Shown here: positions 20,319-21,731 of the stretch, in pieces | Position numbering within the stretch: position 1 is the first letter of the stretch | Layout of the letters: each line of letters starts with the position of its first letter | Assembly (NCBI GenBank): GCA_900551985.1 | Contig: URYG01000026.1 | Coordinates: forward strand, 1 to 21,731 | From: an uncultured Prevotella sp. | Lineage (GTDB): Bacteria; Bacteroidota; Bacteroidia; Bacteroidales; Bacteroidaceae | Length of the DNA stretch: 21,731 bases | Direction of reading: 5' to 3' | Program-made: the position numbers and the translations under genes | The notes under the pieces: model-generated | Seen by the model: the letters and a program-made list of their open reading frames with translations, nothing else | Told to the model about the DNA's origin: nothing | The model's database searches: none

Positions 20319-21731
20319 CCTCCCATCTTTCCTGCATCAGTCTCGTCAAACGGAATGCAGCCAGGCACGTATTCCTGGGAATTGATATCAGTATTAGCCT
20401 CCCTGTTCGCCTCCGGAGCGTTCTGAGGGGTATTCTCGGCAGGGATATCCCCTCGTCTGAAGTCGATGTTGTACATCTCCATAAACTTATCATAGTCGAT
20501 GATGATAGCACTGGTGGATGTAGAGCGCTCCTTGCGGACTCTTACCATCGTCTCCTGATCATCCTGCTTGGCAACCTCGACGGTCTCCTCCCAGGTGAAG
20601 CGGCGCGACGGTACAGTTCCAACATATGATGGATGTGAGCGAAGGTTCTGCTCCAGGGTAGATAGCGTTGTGTTCTCGCTGTTGTACCCGCTTCTGTCGT
20701 AGATGGAGTACACGCTGCTGAGACGGAGGAACAGAACATGCGTACCAGGCTCGAAAGCGAACGTTTTCTTGTCTCCGTGAGAATCCTTACCCGTAACGCT
20801 CTTAGGCTGTTCTATGAGCATTTCTCGGCCAACAAGCACCTGCTTGGTATCGATCATGTTGTTGACTGCGTTGAAGAACATGGCAAGCTTGTCTGTGCTT
20901 CGGATCAGAGACAGCTGGAACTTGATCTTCTCCTGCACCAGGGCAAAGAACTCCTCGTATGTAAACGGAAGCTTCAGATCCGAATACCGCTCCACCAGTT
21001 TCACCATTCCCAGGAATAATGAAGCTGTCTTCATCAGTCGATCCATCTCGCCGGAATTGACTACATCGCTCTTCAGTTCGCTGTAGGCTTCCTGCTTGAG
21101 CGCTCTGAAGTGATCCATCACGGCAGGGCGAAGTGACAACACCTTCAGTAATACGTTGGGTAGACCGATATTCTTCTCTATATTCTTCAGCTCCTCAAAC
21201 AGCTTCGTCTCTTCCGGTGTTCTGTTTTTAGGCTTCGGAACCTCGCAGATGATGACTCGGCTCATAAGAGCGTTATCATCGCGCTGAGGGGTCTCCTGGC
21301 CACAGATAACCACAGGCGCAAATACCTTGTCGTTTTCGATATCCCTGCCAGAGGTTCCGCGGCGCTTCTGTTTACCATCTCCATCATATACAATACCCTT
21401 CAATGCCTGGAACTTGGTGTCCGAGATATCCTTGTTATTGTATTCATCGAGAACAACCGGTACATCACGGAATGTACCCATCATCGTGCTCATGGCTGCG
21501 TCCGTACCTGTATTGAGGTTGAAAATCGGGATGGTCGGGCTGATGAAGAGAGAACGGATAGATATCGCGATCTGGGTCTTACCTGAAGACATCGGTCCCA
21601 TGAAGAAGGGGGCCGTGAAGAGTCGGTCCAGACAGTGTATGTTGCTTCTGAAAGCGCACATCAGGGCAAAAACGATAGCCCATTTGCCGTTATCATTAAT
21701 CTTATAGACCTTATCCATCAAGGATGCCCAT
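20306..21731 (-). CDS. Replication P-loop ATPase/helicase-like protein, N-terminus beyond the window
   Basis: The frame is open to the right edge (reading WASLMDKVYK at the border), so 475 residues are visible and the start is missing. A Walker A motif is clear in FMGPMSSGKTQIAISI, and a Walker B in FRDVPVVLDEYNN. Sensor-like segments follow (APVVICGQETPQRDDNALMS with RVIICEV). This is the architecture of DUF927-type or phage helicase/primase C-terminal ATPases. The C-terminal 200 residues hold a mainly alpha/beta region (TKQVLVGREMLIEQPKSV, TSAIIIDYDKFMEMYNID) and a disordered Asn/Glu-rich tail. It should unwind or load onto phage DNA, and the iteron array directly downstream supports a replication role. 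Confidence 0.72.
   Translation of the reverse strand, partial: WASLMDKVYKINDNGKWAIVFALMCAFRSNIHCLDRLFTAPFFMGPMSSGKTQIAISIRSLFISPTIPIFNLNTGTDAAMSTMMGTFRDVPVVLDEYNNKDISDTKFQALKGIVYDGDGKQKRRGTSGRDIENDKVFAPVVICGQETPQRDDNALMSRVIICEVPKPKNRTPEETKLFEELKNIEKNIGLPNVLLKVLSLRPAVMDHFRALKQEAYSELKSDVVNSGEMDRLMKTASLFLGMVKLVERYSDLKLPFTYEEFFALVQEKIKFQLSLIRSTDKLAMFFNAVNNMIDTKQVLVGREMLIEQPKSVTGKDSHGDKKTFAFEPGTHVLFLRLSSVYSIYDRSGYNSENTTLSTLEQNLRSHPSYVGTVPSRRFTWEETVEVAKQDDQETMVRVRKERSTSTSAIIIDYDKFMEMYNIDFRRGDIPAENTPQNAPEANREANTDINSQEYVPGCIPFDETDAGKMGGKPF

Overview
The window looks like part of a prophage integrated in a member of the Bacteroidota, most likely a Prevotella/Segatella-type gut organism. Two things support this. 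Nearly every transcription unit I can place starts at a Bacteroidota-type promoter (TTTG, 19-20 nt, TAnnTTTG). The genes themselves form a recognisable phage packaging, capsid and lysis set in the sequence style of Bacteroidales phages. Almost everything is on the minus strand, so the functional order runs from high to low coordinates.

Layout from right to left. (1) 20306-21731: the C-terminal part of a P-loop replication ATPase/helicase-like protein, running off the right edge. (2) 19670-20305: a non-coding region with 14 exact copies of TCCTACA/TGTAGGA, many on an 8-bp step, resembling an iteron array or replication origin. (3) 18632-19669: two small phage genes of unknown function. (4) 17539-18577: a prohead S49-type protease. 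(5) 15425-17476: the major capsid protein. (6) 13187-15346: virion or morphogenesis genes, including an acidic repeat protein that ends at an AAAAAAG slippery site. (7) 10787-13190: a probable small terminase and a clear large terminase. (8) 6277-10515: portal and three connector/tail-type genes. (9) 4467-6213: holin, endolysin and a spanin-like protein, with their own promoter. (10) 1-4250: an accessory end with two paralogous HicA/HicB toxin-antitoxin modules, a three-helix membrane protein on the opposite strand, small genes and, at the left edge, the N-terminus of a possible recombinase.

The most unusual result is in 17500-19100. Two neighbouring genes are each broken by a short insertion (55 and 73 nt). 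Each insertion duplicates 20 or 27 nt of the target and is otherwise made of inverted copies of sequence lying about 0.4-0.7 kb away: 34 nt from the capsid gene in one case, and 21 nt plus 29 nt from two different loci in the other. Removing each insertion restores one uninterrupted reading frame (327 aa and 120 aa). This is the signature of double template switching. It is either a real mutational process in this phage or an amplification/assembly artefact; reads spanning the junctions would decide.

Other points are a duplicated 120-bp divergent promoter region linking the two toxin-antitoxin modules, a 14-bp repeat and an attenuator-like leader near 1200, a 17-nt leader shared by unrelated genes, and a possible -1 frameshift joining two morphogenesis genes. 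No tape-measure, tail-fibre or receptor-binding gene is visible here.
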